A stretch of 46,570 bases of DNA, taken from Acidobacteriota bacterium (GTDB taxonomy: Bacteria; Acidobacteriota; Terriglobia; Acidiferrales; UBA7541). The DNA is taken from contig QHYJ01000284.1 in the NCBI GenBank assembly GCA_003223255.1, positions 1 to 46,570 on the forward strand, written 5' to 3'. The position numbers and the translations under genes were made by a program. Below, one piece after another: positions 36,189 to 46,315 of the stretch (position 1 is the stretch's first letter; each line of letters opens with the position of its first letter). The notes under the pieces were generated by a model. The model saw only the letters and a list, made by a program, of their open reading frames with translations. It was not told the origin of the DNA and searched no databases.

Positions 36189-36251
36189 ATGCCGAATTCC
36201 GCGACGATCAGAACGCTTGGCCCTGTGGGTTGAGCCCTGGGCTGGGTGATG

Positions 36252-36305
36252 CCTACTATATTAGGCAATGAGCTTCCCAAAGCCAAGATTGCCTAATATA
36301 CTAGG
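36252..36305 (+). promoter_or_regulatory. HipB operator pair overlapping a leaderless hipBA promoter
   Basis: Two 14-bp palindromes CCTA-N6-TAGG: CCTACTATATTAGG (36252-36265) and CCTAATATACTAGG (36292-36305), 40 bp apart start to start and mutually inverted. The second contains TATACT (36297-36302), a good -10, whose predicted start point falls on the ATG at 36309. HipB binding here would directly block transcription, as known for HipB-type autorepression. Confidence 0.7.
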
Positions 36306-36308
36306 CGA

Positions 36309-36587
36309 ATGTTGGACCTGACCTCTATAGGGCAACAGATCGCCGAGCGCCGAAAGGAACTCAAGCTCAGCCAAGCCGCACTCGCGCATAAAGCGGGCAT
36401 CAGCCGCGCCACGCTTGAGGCACTTGAAAACGGACGCGCTGGCGAACTGGGCTTCTCGAAACTCACCAAACTGCTCGCCGCTCTCGGGCTTGAGCTGAAG
36501 CTACAGGCGGCCGGCTCGCGCCGCCCCACGCTGGACGAACTCCTGAGCGAGGATCGCGATGATCAAAGTCTGGACCGACGCCGCTGA
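36309..36587 (+). CDS. hipB: HipB-like HTH antitoxin/repressor
   Basis: 92 residues with an Xre-type helix-turn-helix (about 7-62: IGQQIAERRKELKLSQAALA, HKAGISRATLEALENG) and a short charged tail. It overlaps the hipA start by 29 bases, so translation is coupled. The ATG lies four bases after the second palindrome of the operator pair, so it probably represses its own operon alone or with HipA. No ribosome site precedes the start, consistent with a leaderless transcript. Confidence 0.9.
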   Translation: MLDLTSIGQQIAERRKELKLSQAALAHKAGISRATLEALENGRAGELGFSKLTKLLAALGLELKLQAAGSRRPTLDELLSEDRDDQSLDRRR

Positions 36588-37779
36588 GGCGGGACGGCTC
36601 GATCGCCATGGCGAACGCGGCAGCACGTTCGCTTACCAGCCGGGCGCCCCGCCCGCGCGCGCGGTTTCAGTGACGATGCCGGTAAGACTTGAATCATGGA
36701 GCGCGCCCTTCGGCCTGCTTCCGATTTTCGAGATGAACCTGCCCGAAGGCGTCCTCCGCGAGCGGCTCCGCCTCGCCTTTGCGAAAGCCACTGGCACATT
36801 CGATGAATTCGACTTGCTGTCCATTGTCGGCCGTTCGCAGGTCGGACGCATCCGCTATACCGGCGACAAAGAACAGTTGCACGAGGACGTGCCCTTCCAG
36901 TCGGTGGACGAAATCTTGGAGCGCAGGCGCGGTGGCGACTTGTTCCGTTACCTGCTTGAGAAATTTGCGTCCTTCTCCGGAATCAGCGGCGTGCAGCCCA
37001 AAATCCTCGTGCGCGACGATAAGGCCTTCGCCGAGATGGAACATACGAAACACCGCCTCTCGCAAAGCTACAAGGGCGCGACCCACATCGTGAAGCTGTG
37101 GGAGCCCAACGAATATCCGCAGCTGGCGGCCAATGAGTATTTCTGCCTTGGGGTCGCGCGCAAATGCGGGCTCGACGTGCCCCCGCACCGGCTGGCCGAA
37201 GACGGCATGGCTATGGTCATTGACCGCTTCGATCTGCGCATGGAGGGGACTTACCGCGGATTTGAGGATTTCTGCGTGCTCAACGGGCGCAGGACGGATC
37301 AAAAATATCGCGGCAGCTACGAAACCTCGGTCATGAAACGATTCGGGCAGTTCGCAAACTCAACGCATGTCAACGAGGACATGGAAAAGCTGTTCACCCT
37401 GATCGCCCTTAACTGTGCACTACGCAATGGCGACGCGCATCTGAAGAATTTCGGGATTGTTTACGACGACGTTCAAGGCGAAGCCCGGCTCGCGCCCGTC
37501 TACGACCTCGTGACCACCTCTGTCTATCTGCCCAAGGACAGCATGGCGCTTACTCTCAACGGTACGACGAAATGGGCAAGCGCTAAGGAGCTGCAGCGGC
37601 TAGGCGAGACGCGCCTGGGAGCCTCTCCTGCCCGCGTCCGGGAGGTACTCGAACGCATTGACGCGGGGATTGCAACCACAACTACGGAGCTGCGCGCCTA
37701 TCTGAAAGAGCACGCGGAATTTGAGGAAATCGGCAACCGAATGCTCCATGAATGGGAGCAAGGGTCGCGCTTTCGCTGA
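36559..37779 (+). CDS. hipA: HipA-like serine/threonine kinase toxin
   Basis: 406 residues. An N-terminal HipA_N-like region (about 1-110) is followed by the kinase core: Gly-rich loop FSGISGVQPKILV with candidate autophosphorylated serines (S140, S143), catalytic loop RNGDAHLKNFG (N290, D292, N297) and metal-binding APVYDLV (D316). Known HipA toxins phosphorylate aminoacyl-tRNA synthetases and induce dormancy. All catalytic residues are present, so it should be active unless neutralised by HipB. The target of this variant cannot be predicted. Confidence 0.92.
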   Translation: MIKVWTDAAEAGRLDRHGERGSTFAYQPGAPPARAVSVTMPVRLESWSAPFGLLPIFEMNLPEGVLRERLRLAFAKATGTFDEFDLLSIVGRSQVGRIRYTGDKEQLHEDVPFQSVDEILERRRGGDLFRYLLEKFASFSGISGVQPKILVRDDKAFAEMEHTKHRLSQSYKGATHIVKLWEPNEYPQLAANEYFCLGVARKCGLDVPPHRLAEDGMAMVIDRFDLRMEGTYRGFEDFCVLNGRRTDQKYRGSYETSVMKRFGQFANSTHVNEDMEKLFTLIALNCALRNGDAHLKNFGIVYDDVQGEARLAPVYDLVTTSVYLPKDSMALTLNGTTKWASAKELQRLGETRLGASPARVREVLERIDAGIATTTTELRAYLKEHAEFEEIGNRMLHEWEQGSRFR

Positions 37780-38154
37780 AGACGGCCTGTGATTACCGAA
37801 AATTCCGTCCGTGTCTCAATCAGGATCTTTGTGGCACGCTGATCACAGATCTCTTCGAGGCAGCACCTCGGAGTCGAAGGACTTGGAGTCTCTTGCCTTG
37901 CCCAGTCGACGAGTGCATCCTAGCGCAGGGAGTTCGTGTCGCGAAACAATCCGGCTTTGGATCAGCATACTTTGGCGGAATAGATCAGGGAGAAGCGGCA
38001 TTTCCGCTTGAGGAAGGCAAACGTCGGCGCCGCCGGCTTGCTCCGGCTAAGCGGCGCGTCGCAGGTATCGGTGGTGGAGTCCCCCCACCTGCGGAATCGA
38101 AAGGACGTGGCCTTGTTCCGGCTGCTCCACCGCTCGGTGCTCCGGCGTGTCCTT

Positions 38155-38209
38155 GGGTTTGCGGGGCCGAGGCAAATATCTGGCCACCGTGGATTGCGCC
38201 ACTGCAATC
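38155..38209. repeat. 55-bp direct repeat, copy A (patch inside the transposase pseudogene)
   Basis: Identical to 38576-38630 in the same orientation. Copy B sits at its natural place in the transposase (GIAVAQSTVARYLPRPRKP). Copy A replaces the segment that should follow SIRRDC. The left junction shares the word GATTGC with both neighbours. Confidence 0.85.
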
Positions 38210-38575
38210 TCGCCGAATGGAACCCACTAGTCGTTCCACATACGGATTTTGTCAGGGGGATCGCGGCGCAGTAAGCACTTCCTCCATTCCCATGGCTCGG
38301 GTCAGGGCGGCGAAATCTCTTCCGTAGATGGCATCGCGATCGCGCAGCACAAATCGCGGCGCCTGGTCCCAGGGAAACGCTTCCCGCATCTGCTGCATGG
38401 TCCACTCCTCTGTGGGGTATTCCGTCACCCCGAAGTGCACCACCCGGCGTCGCTCATGCGATAGCACGACGAAGACGAACAGGACCCGGATGGTTGCCGT
38501 CGGCACGGTGAAAAAATCGATGGCCGCGGTCTGCACCAGATGATTTGTCAGGAAGGTTCGCCAAGTCTGGGAAGG

Positions 38576-38630
38576 GGGTTTGCGGGGCCGAGGCAAATAT
38601 CTGGCCACCGTGGATTGCGCCACTGCAATC
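38576..38630. repeat. 55-bp direct repeat, copy B (native position)
   Basis: Encodes IAVAQSTVARYLPRPRKP on the minus strand in the correct transposase context. It is the presumed donor of copy A at 38155-38209. Confidence 0.85.
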
Positions 38631-39056
38631 CCCAACTTGAGCAGTTCTCCGTGAATGCGGGGTGCACCCCACAAGGGGTTGGCTTGGCGCATGCGCCGAA
38701 TTAGATCTCGAATGTTCGCCGCAACTTCTGGCCTTCCGGGAAAGGCGACGGAGGACCGTGTCGGGCTGAACCATCTCGAGACATCGCCGCCAACCGGACC
38801 AGAATCGGTACAACACAACCCACAAGAGCCGGTCGCAGCGGTGGAGGCGCAAGCGACGCGGCGCGTTCTTTGGAAGACCGCAAGTTGGTGACGAAGCGCG
38901 AGGATCTCCGCCTGCAGGGCAGCACGGGTTCGAAAACTGGAGGCTAGCAAAGCGAAAAGGGCGACGAAAAGAGAGCTCATCGTGGTAGCCACCATGATCT
39001 CACGAATGATCAGAACCTCTGTGTTTTCAGACCGGATGGGGTTTTCGGTAGCCACA

Positions 39057-39426
39057 GCGTGGAATTCGTCTGTCGCCAAGATTCTGTCGAGGAACTCCTG
39101 CTGCGGCTCGCGGTATCGGAGAAAGGTCAACTCAAGCCCTTCGAGTCCGTCATTCGTGTTAAGGTCACCCGAGGCGTTCCCGTTGGTACAGAACTGGTAG
39201 CCTTGCGCAGCAGTGAGTCTTAATCGCAGTTTGTCGGTCAAGCGGCTCGAAACGCGCTAATTCTCACCAGCGTTAAATTCGCCAAGTGGATATCGTTTTT
39301 GGAACACTTCCCGATTTCCAGGAAATCAAACTTTTTGCTTGACAAGATTTGCGCCGAGGTATTTAAGTATCACCAAAACGGGGTGAGGGCTCCGACCAGA
39401 TCGATATTTCTCGCTGGGGTGGCCTT
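39057..39426. other. Region between IS copy 1 and the TonB receptor (370 bp)
   Basis: Bases 39057-39241 are open on the minus strand and read into the IS in frame, but I recognise no family there. It may be the broken end of a gene hit by the IS. The rest holds the receptor promoter. Confidence 0.35.
39339..39365 (+). promoter_or_regulatory. Probable promoter of the TonB-dependent receptor
   Basis: A consensus TTGACA (39339-39344) is followed after 15 bp by TATTTA (39360-39365), about 60 bp before the ATG. The spacer is short by 1-2 bases, so the -10 could lie slightly further downstream in the AT-rich run. Confidence 0.5.
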
Positions 39427-42400
39427 ATGGCAAAACGAATGGCTCTGTCTTTTCTTTTCTGCTCGTGTGTGGCTCTCCTGCTTCTGGTGACTGGCGTCTC
39501 TCTTCAAGCTCAAGGAATTTTCGCGACTCTGACCGGTGTTGTCTCCGATCCCTCAGGTTCCGTGGTGGCCAATGCGAAAATTGTGCTGCGCGACGCCGTA
39601 TCCGGCTCGGCGCGCGACACGGTAACGAACGGCGAGGGTTACTACACCTTTGCTTCTGTTCCTGTAGGGACATATACGCTGACCGCGGAAGCACCGGGCT
39701 TTCAAGCCTACAAAGCCGATCATATCCGCCTCGGCGGCGGCGAGAAGCGCAACGTCAACATCTCGCTAGCCGTCGGCGCCACCACCGCAACCGTCGAAGT
39801 CAACGCCCAAGAACTTGCCCTTGTGACCACGGACTCCGGTGAGAAGTCATTTACGCTGGAATCAAAGGATCTGCAGAACTTGACTCAAGTAGGGAGCGAT
39901 GCGGCGGAATACATCAAGATCATGCCGGGCTTTGCGGTCCAGAACGACACGTCAAATAAAGCGAACTACACGGGCGAGGTCATCGGCATCAATGCCAACG
40001 GGGACGCCGGCAGCCAGAGTCCGTTAAACAACGCCTATACCTATAACGGCCTGCCCAGCAACTCGCTGGACATCACCGCCGACGGCGCCCACGTATCCGA
40101 TCCAGGCTGCAACTGCGACACGCCGGTCAATCCTAACTCGGATTTCATTCAAGAGTTCCAGGTTAAGACCTCGAACTTCAGCGCCGAAAACCAGAAAGGG
40201 CCGATCCTCATCACCTCCGTGACCAAGGCCGGTGGCCAGGAGTTCCACGGCAGCGCCTTCTTTTCTGCCCGCAACTACGTGCTGAACGCCAATGATGCCC
40301 TAAATAACGCTGACAAAGCCCCCAAACCCCAAAATAAGTATTATTATCCAGGCGGCAGCTTTGGCGGTCCGTTGATCATCCCGGGAACCAACTTCAACAA
40401 GAACCGCGACAAGTTGTTCTTCTTCACTGGCTTCGAGTACTTCTACCAGGTGCTGGATACCGGCTTGCTCCGTGCCACGGTTCCCACGCCGGGCATGCTC
40501 CAGGGAAATTTCTCCACCTCCGAGTTGGAGAAAATCGGCGACGCAACCCACAATTTCAACACAGCTGCCGGCGCTCCTGTGGCTACGGCCTGTGCGGGAA
40601 CGAGCGTAGCCCAGGGCAACTACACGCCGTGTCTTAACTCCGCGGCCTTAAATCAGTTTCCAAGCGGCATCATTCCGCAGTCGGACCTTAATTCGAACGC
40701 GCTCGCCTTGATGAAGCTGTATCCCGCCCCCAACGCTGATCCCAACGTGACCGGTGGCTACAATTACGTTCAGGCGGAAATCTTCAACCAGAACAACACG
40801 CAGTGGACCACCCGAGTGGACTATAACATCAGCGACAGTACCAAGCTGTTCGTGCGTTATAACCTGCAACGAGAAACTCAGTTGTTCCCTGTCGGCCTCT
40901 GGTGGCGTAACGGTTCCCAGGTTCCTTATCCCTCCTCGATAGAGGGCAAGAACCGCTCGGACTCAGTATCGGCTTCGCTGACTCACGTCTTCAACCCCAC
41001 CATGACCAACGAGGTCGTATTCGCGTACACTTTCGTTGGTTTCCCGAACGTCTTTAGCGATCCCTCAAAGGTAGACCGGGCAAAGGTAGGGTACGGCGTC
41101 GCAGGCCTGTTCAAGAACGGTGTCAGCCAGATTTCATCCTTTGGAAGCTTCGGGAATGAAGCGGCTCTGATCTTCAACCCTGGTGGGTTCGAAGCCGGCG
41201 GGCCGTCATCGGGTCTTTATGCCAACAAGTACATGCCCAGCGTGAGTGATACGCTCACCAAGGTTGTGCGCACCCATACGATCAAGGCGGGTTTTTTCTG
41301 GGAACGTATCCGCAATGCGCAGCCCGCGAACAATGACACGAACGGCCAGCTGCAGTTTGTGTCTTCTAATAATTCACTCTATACCAGCGGAGACTCCTAC
41401 GCTGACCAGGTCCTCGGTATCGCGAGTCACTATGATGAAGCTTCGTTCAATCGTATCAACAACATTGCCTACAATACCTACGAGTTCTTCGCCCAGGATG
41501 ACTGGAAGATGACTAAGCGGTTGACCCTCAACTTCGGCCTCCGTTTCACGCACTTCCAGCCCTGGATTGACCAACTCCCGTTTGGCTATTCCATTTTCGA
41601 TCCTGCGGCCTACACCGCTGGCGGCGGTCAAGCGTGTACCGCTGCCCCGACCTTCTGCGGATTCGAATGGCACGCGAAAAACAGCTCCGTTCCGTTGGGT
41701 GGCTTCCCGACGCGGGCCTTGTTCTACCAGCCGCGCCTGGGCGCCGCCTATGACCTCTTCGGCAACGGCAAGACCGTGCTCCGCGGAGGATGGGGCCGCT
41801 ACTACTTCCACGCTGGTCAGTTTACCAACGGCTTGGATGCGTCCGCGGGGGTCAAGTCGATCGGTTTCGATGGGAAGGTTCCCACGGGTGGGAACACCAG
41901 CCAGCCAATCCTAGTCAATCCGTTACCCGCCAGTTTGGCGTCCGCATCGCCGTGGTCCTCGGCCTCTGGGAATGCCGGGCTCGACACCGTTAATTTCAGC
42001 GCGGTGGCTTCAGGTCCCTCCGCCGTCGACCGCAAGGATGACAAGCAAGCGTATACGGATAACTGGAACTTCACCGTTTCCCGCCGCTTACCGTGGTCTA
42101 GTGTCCTGGAGGTCTCCTACATCGGCAACAGGTCAAGGGATCTTCCCGGCAGCGGCAACGGCGGCAGTGAGGGCTTCAACACTCTGAACATCAACTTAGT
42201 GCCAATTGGCGTCATGCTGTCATCGAAGAACGGCGGTGTGGATCCGGCCACGCTCAACGCCGATAGTTTCCGTCCTCTGTTAGGTTACTCGGACCTGTAC
42301 CTGGCCACGAACAACGGTCATTCCAACTACAATGCCTTGCAGGCCGTGTGGGCGCGCTCAAGGGGGCGTTACACCATCAATCTGAATTACACGTTTAGCA

Positions 42401-43080
42401 AGGCCATGGGTATCGTCGGCTTCTACGACCAATTCAACGTAAACAACAACTACGGCGTGCTACCGAATAGCCGCAAGCATCTCTTCAACGCTGCTTACTC
42501 CGTTGAATTGCCAAAGGCCACCACGAACAAGCTGGTGGGCGGCTTCGTCAATGGCTGGCAGGTCTCCGGCATCTTGCAGTTGGAGAGCGGCCCCAATCTG
42601 ACGGGTTACCAAGGCCAGAACTTTGGCATGAACCTCAACAACGCGAAGATTCCCGGTACCAACTTCGCCATCAGCAATATCTCGCTGTTGGGTACCCCAG
42701 ACATTCAGCTCAACCCGATCTTGACGTGCAATCCAACGTCGAACTTGGGCCCCCATCAATACATCAACGGGAATTGCTTCGGCGTGCCGACGACCATCGG
42801 CCAGAACGGCCCGACCATGCTGCCGCCCATCTACGGACCAGGTTTCTTCAGTTGGGACATGGGCGTGTTCAAAAGCTTTGCGATCACCGAGCACAAGAGT
42901 GTGCAGTTCCGGTTTAACGGCTACAACTGGTTGAACCATCCGTTGTGGTCCTTTAACAGGAACAATCTCAACCTTAGCTTCGATCCAAACACTCTCAAAC
43001 AGAACAACTCAACCTTCGGCATAACTCCGAATAAACAAGGTCATCGAACCGTGGAGATGGCTGTCAAGTTCTTCTTCTAG
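39427..43080 (+). CDS. Oar-type TonB-dependent receptor with carboxypeptidase-regulatory-like domain
   Basis: 1217 residues. The signal peptide is about 1-28 (from ATG 39427; ATG 39439 is possible). Next is a Cna_B/carboxypeptidase-regulatory-like domain (about 33-115: GVVSDPSGSVVANAKIVLRD, GEGYYTFASVPVGTYTLTAE), a plug-like region (SKDLQNLTQVGSDAAEYIKI...), and a very long series of barrel strands. It ends in aromatic FFF (TVEMAVKFFF), the outer-membrane insertion signal. This architecture is greatly expanded in Acidobacteriota and is thought to import glycans or other large substrates with TonB energy. Its own promoter and a strong terminator flank it. The substrate is unknown. Confidence 0.92.
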   Translation: MAKRMALSFLFCSCVALLLLVTGVSLQAQGIFATLTGVVSDPSGSVVANAKIVLRDAVSGSARDTVTNGEGYYTFASVPVGTYTLTAEAPGFQAYKADHIRLGGGEKRNVNISLAVGATTATVEVNAQELALVTTDSGEKSFTLESKDLQNLTQVGSDAAEYIKIMPGFAVQNDTSNKANYTGEVIGINANGDAGSQSPLNNAYTYNGLPSNSLDITADGAHVSDPGCNCDTPVNPNSDFIQEFQVKTSNFSAENQKGPILITSVTKAGGQEFHGSAFFSARNYVLNANDALNNADKAPKPQNKYYYPGGSFGGPLIIPGTNFNKNRDKLFFFTGFEYFYQVLDTGLLRATVPTPGMLQGNFSTSELEKIGDATHNFNTAAGAPVATACAGTSVAQGNYTPCLNSAALNQFPSGIIPQSDLNSNALALMKLYPAPNADPNVTGGYNYVQAEIFNQNNTQWTTRVDYNISDSTKLFVRYNLQRETQLFPVGLWWRNGSQVPYPSSIEGKNRSDSVSASLTHVFNPTMTNEVVFAYTFVGFPNVFSDPSKVDRAKVGYGVAGLFKNGVSQISSFGSFGNEAALIFNPGGFEAGGPSSGLYANKYMPSVSDTLTKVVRTHTIKAGFFWERIRNAQPANNDTNGQLQFVSSNNSLYTSGDSYADQVLGIASHYDEASFNRINNIAYNTYEFFAQDDWKMTKRLTLNFGLRFTHFQPWIDQLPFGYSIFDPAAYTAGGGQACTAAPTFCGFEWHAKNSSVPLGGFPTRALFYQPRLGAAYDLFGNGKTVLRGGWGRYYFHAGQFTNGLDASAGVKSIGFDGKVPTGGNTSQPILVNPLPASLASASPWSSASGNAGLDTVNFSAVASGPSAVDRKDDKQAYTDNWNFTVSRRLPWSSVLEVSYIGNRSRDLPGSGNGGSEGFNTLNINLVPIGVMLSSKNGGVDPATLNADSFRPLLGYSDLYLATNNGHSNYNALQAVWARSRGRYTINLNYTFSKAMGIVGFYDQFNVNNNYGVLPNSRKHLFNAAYSVELPKATTNKLVGGFVNGWQVSGILQLESGPNLTGYQGQNFGMNLNNAKIPGTNFAISNISLLGTPDIQLNPILTCNPTSNLGPHQYINGNCFGVPTTIGQNGPTMLPPIYGPGFFSWDMGVFKSFAITEHKSVQFRFNGYNWLNHPLWSFNRNNLNLSFDPNTLKQNNSTFGITPNKQGHRTVEMAVKFFF

Positions 43081-43110
43081 TCCGGAAGGAGAACGCAACA
43101 ATTTAGGGCC

Positions 43111-43150
43111 AAAAATGGGGGGTTGGCTTTGGCCATCCCATTTTTTCTTT
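43111..43150 (+). terminator. Intrinsic terminator after the TonB receptor
   Basis: AAAAATGGG (43111-43119) pairs with CCCATTTTT (43137-43145), with a smaller TGGC/GCCA helix inside the loop. A T-rich tract (TTTTTTCTTTTC) follows. It lies 30 bp after the receptor stop. Confidence 0.8.
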
Positions 43151-43183
43151 TCTTGTTACACTAGCCTGGGATTTTTTGCCGTT

Positions 43184-44329
43184 ATGAGGAACTGGATTTT
43201 CGTTTTACTTTTGGGCCTTGGCACTACTTCGCACGCACAGCCGCAAGCTCAGACGCAGGCCCAAGCGCAGACACAGACTCCCCAGGAACTCGTCCAGAAC
43301 GCCATCCAGAAGCAACGAGCCGGCGATTTGCAAGGCGCCGCCGCCGAGTACAAGGAATTTCTCAAGCTCCACCCCGAAGCCACCGCGATTCACTCCAATC
43401 TCGGCGCCGCTTTAGCCGGGCTGGGCCGTTTTGAAGAGGCCGTCCGCGAATACAAGATCGCGCTCCAGCAATCTCCCACGCTCAATGACGCCAGGCTCAA
43501 TCTTGCTCTCGCCTATTACAAAATGGGAGGCATCCCGGAAGCCTCCGCACAACTCGCGCGAGTCCACGCCGCGGCCCCCGCAAACTCTCAGGCCGTGCTC
43601 CTCCTCGCCGACTGCTACCTCCGCATGGCCCGCGACAAAGACGTCCTCCGCCTCCTCGAACCCGAAGAGAAAAAGCGCCCCGAGGACCTCGCCATCGCCT
43701 ACATACTCGGCCTCGCGCTCATTCACGAAAACCGCGCCGACGAAGGTCAGCGCCGCATTGACCGCATCTTCCGCAACGGCGACTCCGCTGAAGCTCACTT
43801 AATGCTCGGCAGTGCCAAAATGAACGTCTCCGATTTTGCCGGTGCGCGCGACGAATTCGCCAAAGCCGAAGCGCTCAATCCCAATCTCCCGGACGTGCAC
43901 GTCCTATACGCCAAAGCCCTGCAGTTCACCGGAGACTCCGACTTGTCAGTCAAACAGTTCAAGGCCGAACTCGAACTCGATCCGTACAACTTCGACGCCA
44001 ACTTGCAACTCGGCGCCATCGCCCGCCAAGAACAGAATCACGAGCAAGCCCACCAATGTCTCGCCCGCGCGCTAAGAACGAGACCCGGCGATCCCGGCGT
44101 CCGCTACCAACTCGCCGTCATCGCCGTCGACGAAGGCAAGCCCGAAGAGGCGCGTCAGATCCTCGAGTCCCTCGTGAAAGAATCACCTCAATTTACTGAA
44201 GCGCACGTTTCGCTCTCCCTCGTCTACTACCGGCTCAAGCGCCCCGCCGACGGCAAGCACGAACAGGAAATCGCCCAAAAACTCACCGACGCAGAACAAG
44301 CCAAGCAGCCCGGCGTCAAGGCACGATAG
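43184..44329 (+). CDS. Secreted TPR-repeat protein (multi-TPR)
   Basis: 381 residues from the ATG at 43184, which gives a signal peptide (about 1-19, ending TSHA|QP). A low-complexity Gln/Ala/Thr stretch (about 20-37) follows, then at least seven to eight tetratricopeptide units covering the rest (for example AGDLQGAAAEYKEFLKLHPE, GRFEEAVREYKIALQQSPTL, DARLNLALAYYKMGGIPEAS). It is probably a periplasmic protein-protein interaction scaffold. It lies between the TonB receptor and a CRTAC1 protein, a frequent grouping in acidobacterial genomes, and ends 33 bp before the latter. Confidence 0.88.
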   Translation: MRNWIFVLLLGLGTTSHAQPQAQTQAQAQTQTPQELVQNAIQKQRAGDLQGAAAEYKEFLKLHPEATAIHSNLGAALAGLGRFEEAVREYKIALQQSPTLNDARLNLALAYYKMGGIPEASAQLARVHAAAPANSQAVLLLADCYLRMARDKDVLRLLEPEEKKRPEDLAIAYILGLALIHENRADEGQRRIDRIFRNGDSAEAHLMLGSAKMNVSDFAGARDEFAKAEALNPNLPDVHVLYAKALQFTGDSDLSVKQFKAELELDPYNFDANLQLGAIARQEQNHEQAHQCLARALRTRPGDPGVRYQLAVIAVDEGKPEEARQILESLVKESPQFTEAHVSLSLVYYRLKRPADGKHEQEIAQKLTDAEQAKQPGVKAR

Positions 44330-44362
44330 CGTGCAGCCCTCGCGTCCCATGGCAGCCGCCGA

Positions 44363-46096
<1,734 letters not shown>

Positions 46097-46253
46097 TTCC
46101 CTCTCCCCCAATCGAAATCGCCGGTCCTCTTCCCGCCACCGTGAACGCTTCGTTTCGGGCGTGCGCCAAATTTATGGGTAAGAATTGACGGTTTCTCTTT
46201 TCTCTCCATAATCTGAATGCTTGTTAGACATTCAGAAACAGAGGAGGAAACCC

Positions 46254-46315
46254 ATGCCTATTGCCCTCGGACGGCTCGAGCAAAGAAGAAACGCCTTATA
46301 CCAACGACTGCAGGT
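46254..46315 (+). pseudogene. 5' end of an unidentified gene interrupted by IS copy 2
   Basis: A strong ribosome site (GAGGAGG) lies 7 bases before an ATG that opens MPIALGRLEQRRNALYQRLQ. The reading then enters the IS copy at 46316. Only about 20 residues remain, too few to identify the family. The rest of the gene is beyond the window or lost. Confidence 0.45.

Larger units (their letters stand above)
38047..39056 (-). pseudogene. IS transposase with rve-type DDE core, heavily disrupted (IS copy 1)
   Basis: Minus-strand pieces: MSSLFVALFALLAS and LQAEILALRHQLAVFQRTRR; a frame change to RLRLHRCDRLLWVVLYRFWS; another change with about 17 residues lost; then GRPEVAANIRDLIRRMRQAN, the DDE core with Asp in AAIDFFTVPT and RFVLRDRDAIYG; a TGA in place of the Trp before QNPYVERLVGSIRRDC (catalytic Glu); then a 55-bp patch copied from the gene's own middle; then EHRAVEQPEQGHVLSIPQVG and a TAG at 38047. 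The 5' IS boundary (TGTGGCTACC) lies at 39056, defined by comparison with the copy at 46316. The other end is not resolved. Confidence 0.8.

Noticed and set aside
37830-37835. TGTGGC as the far end of IS copy 1
   Set aside because: Only six bases match the known IS end and no target duplication pairs with the flank at 39057, so the boundary was left unresolved.
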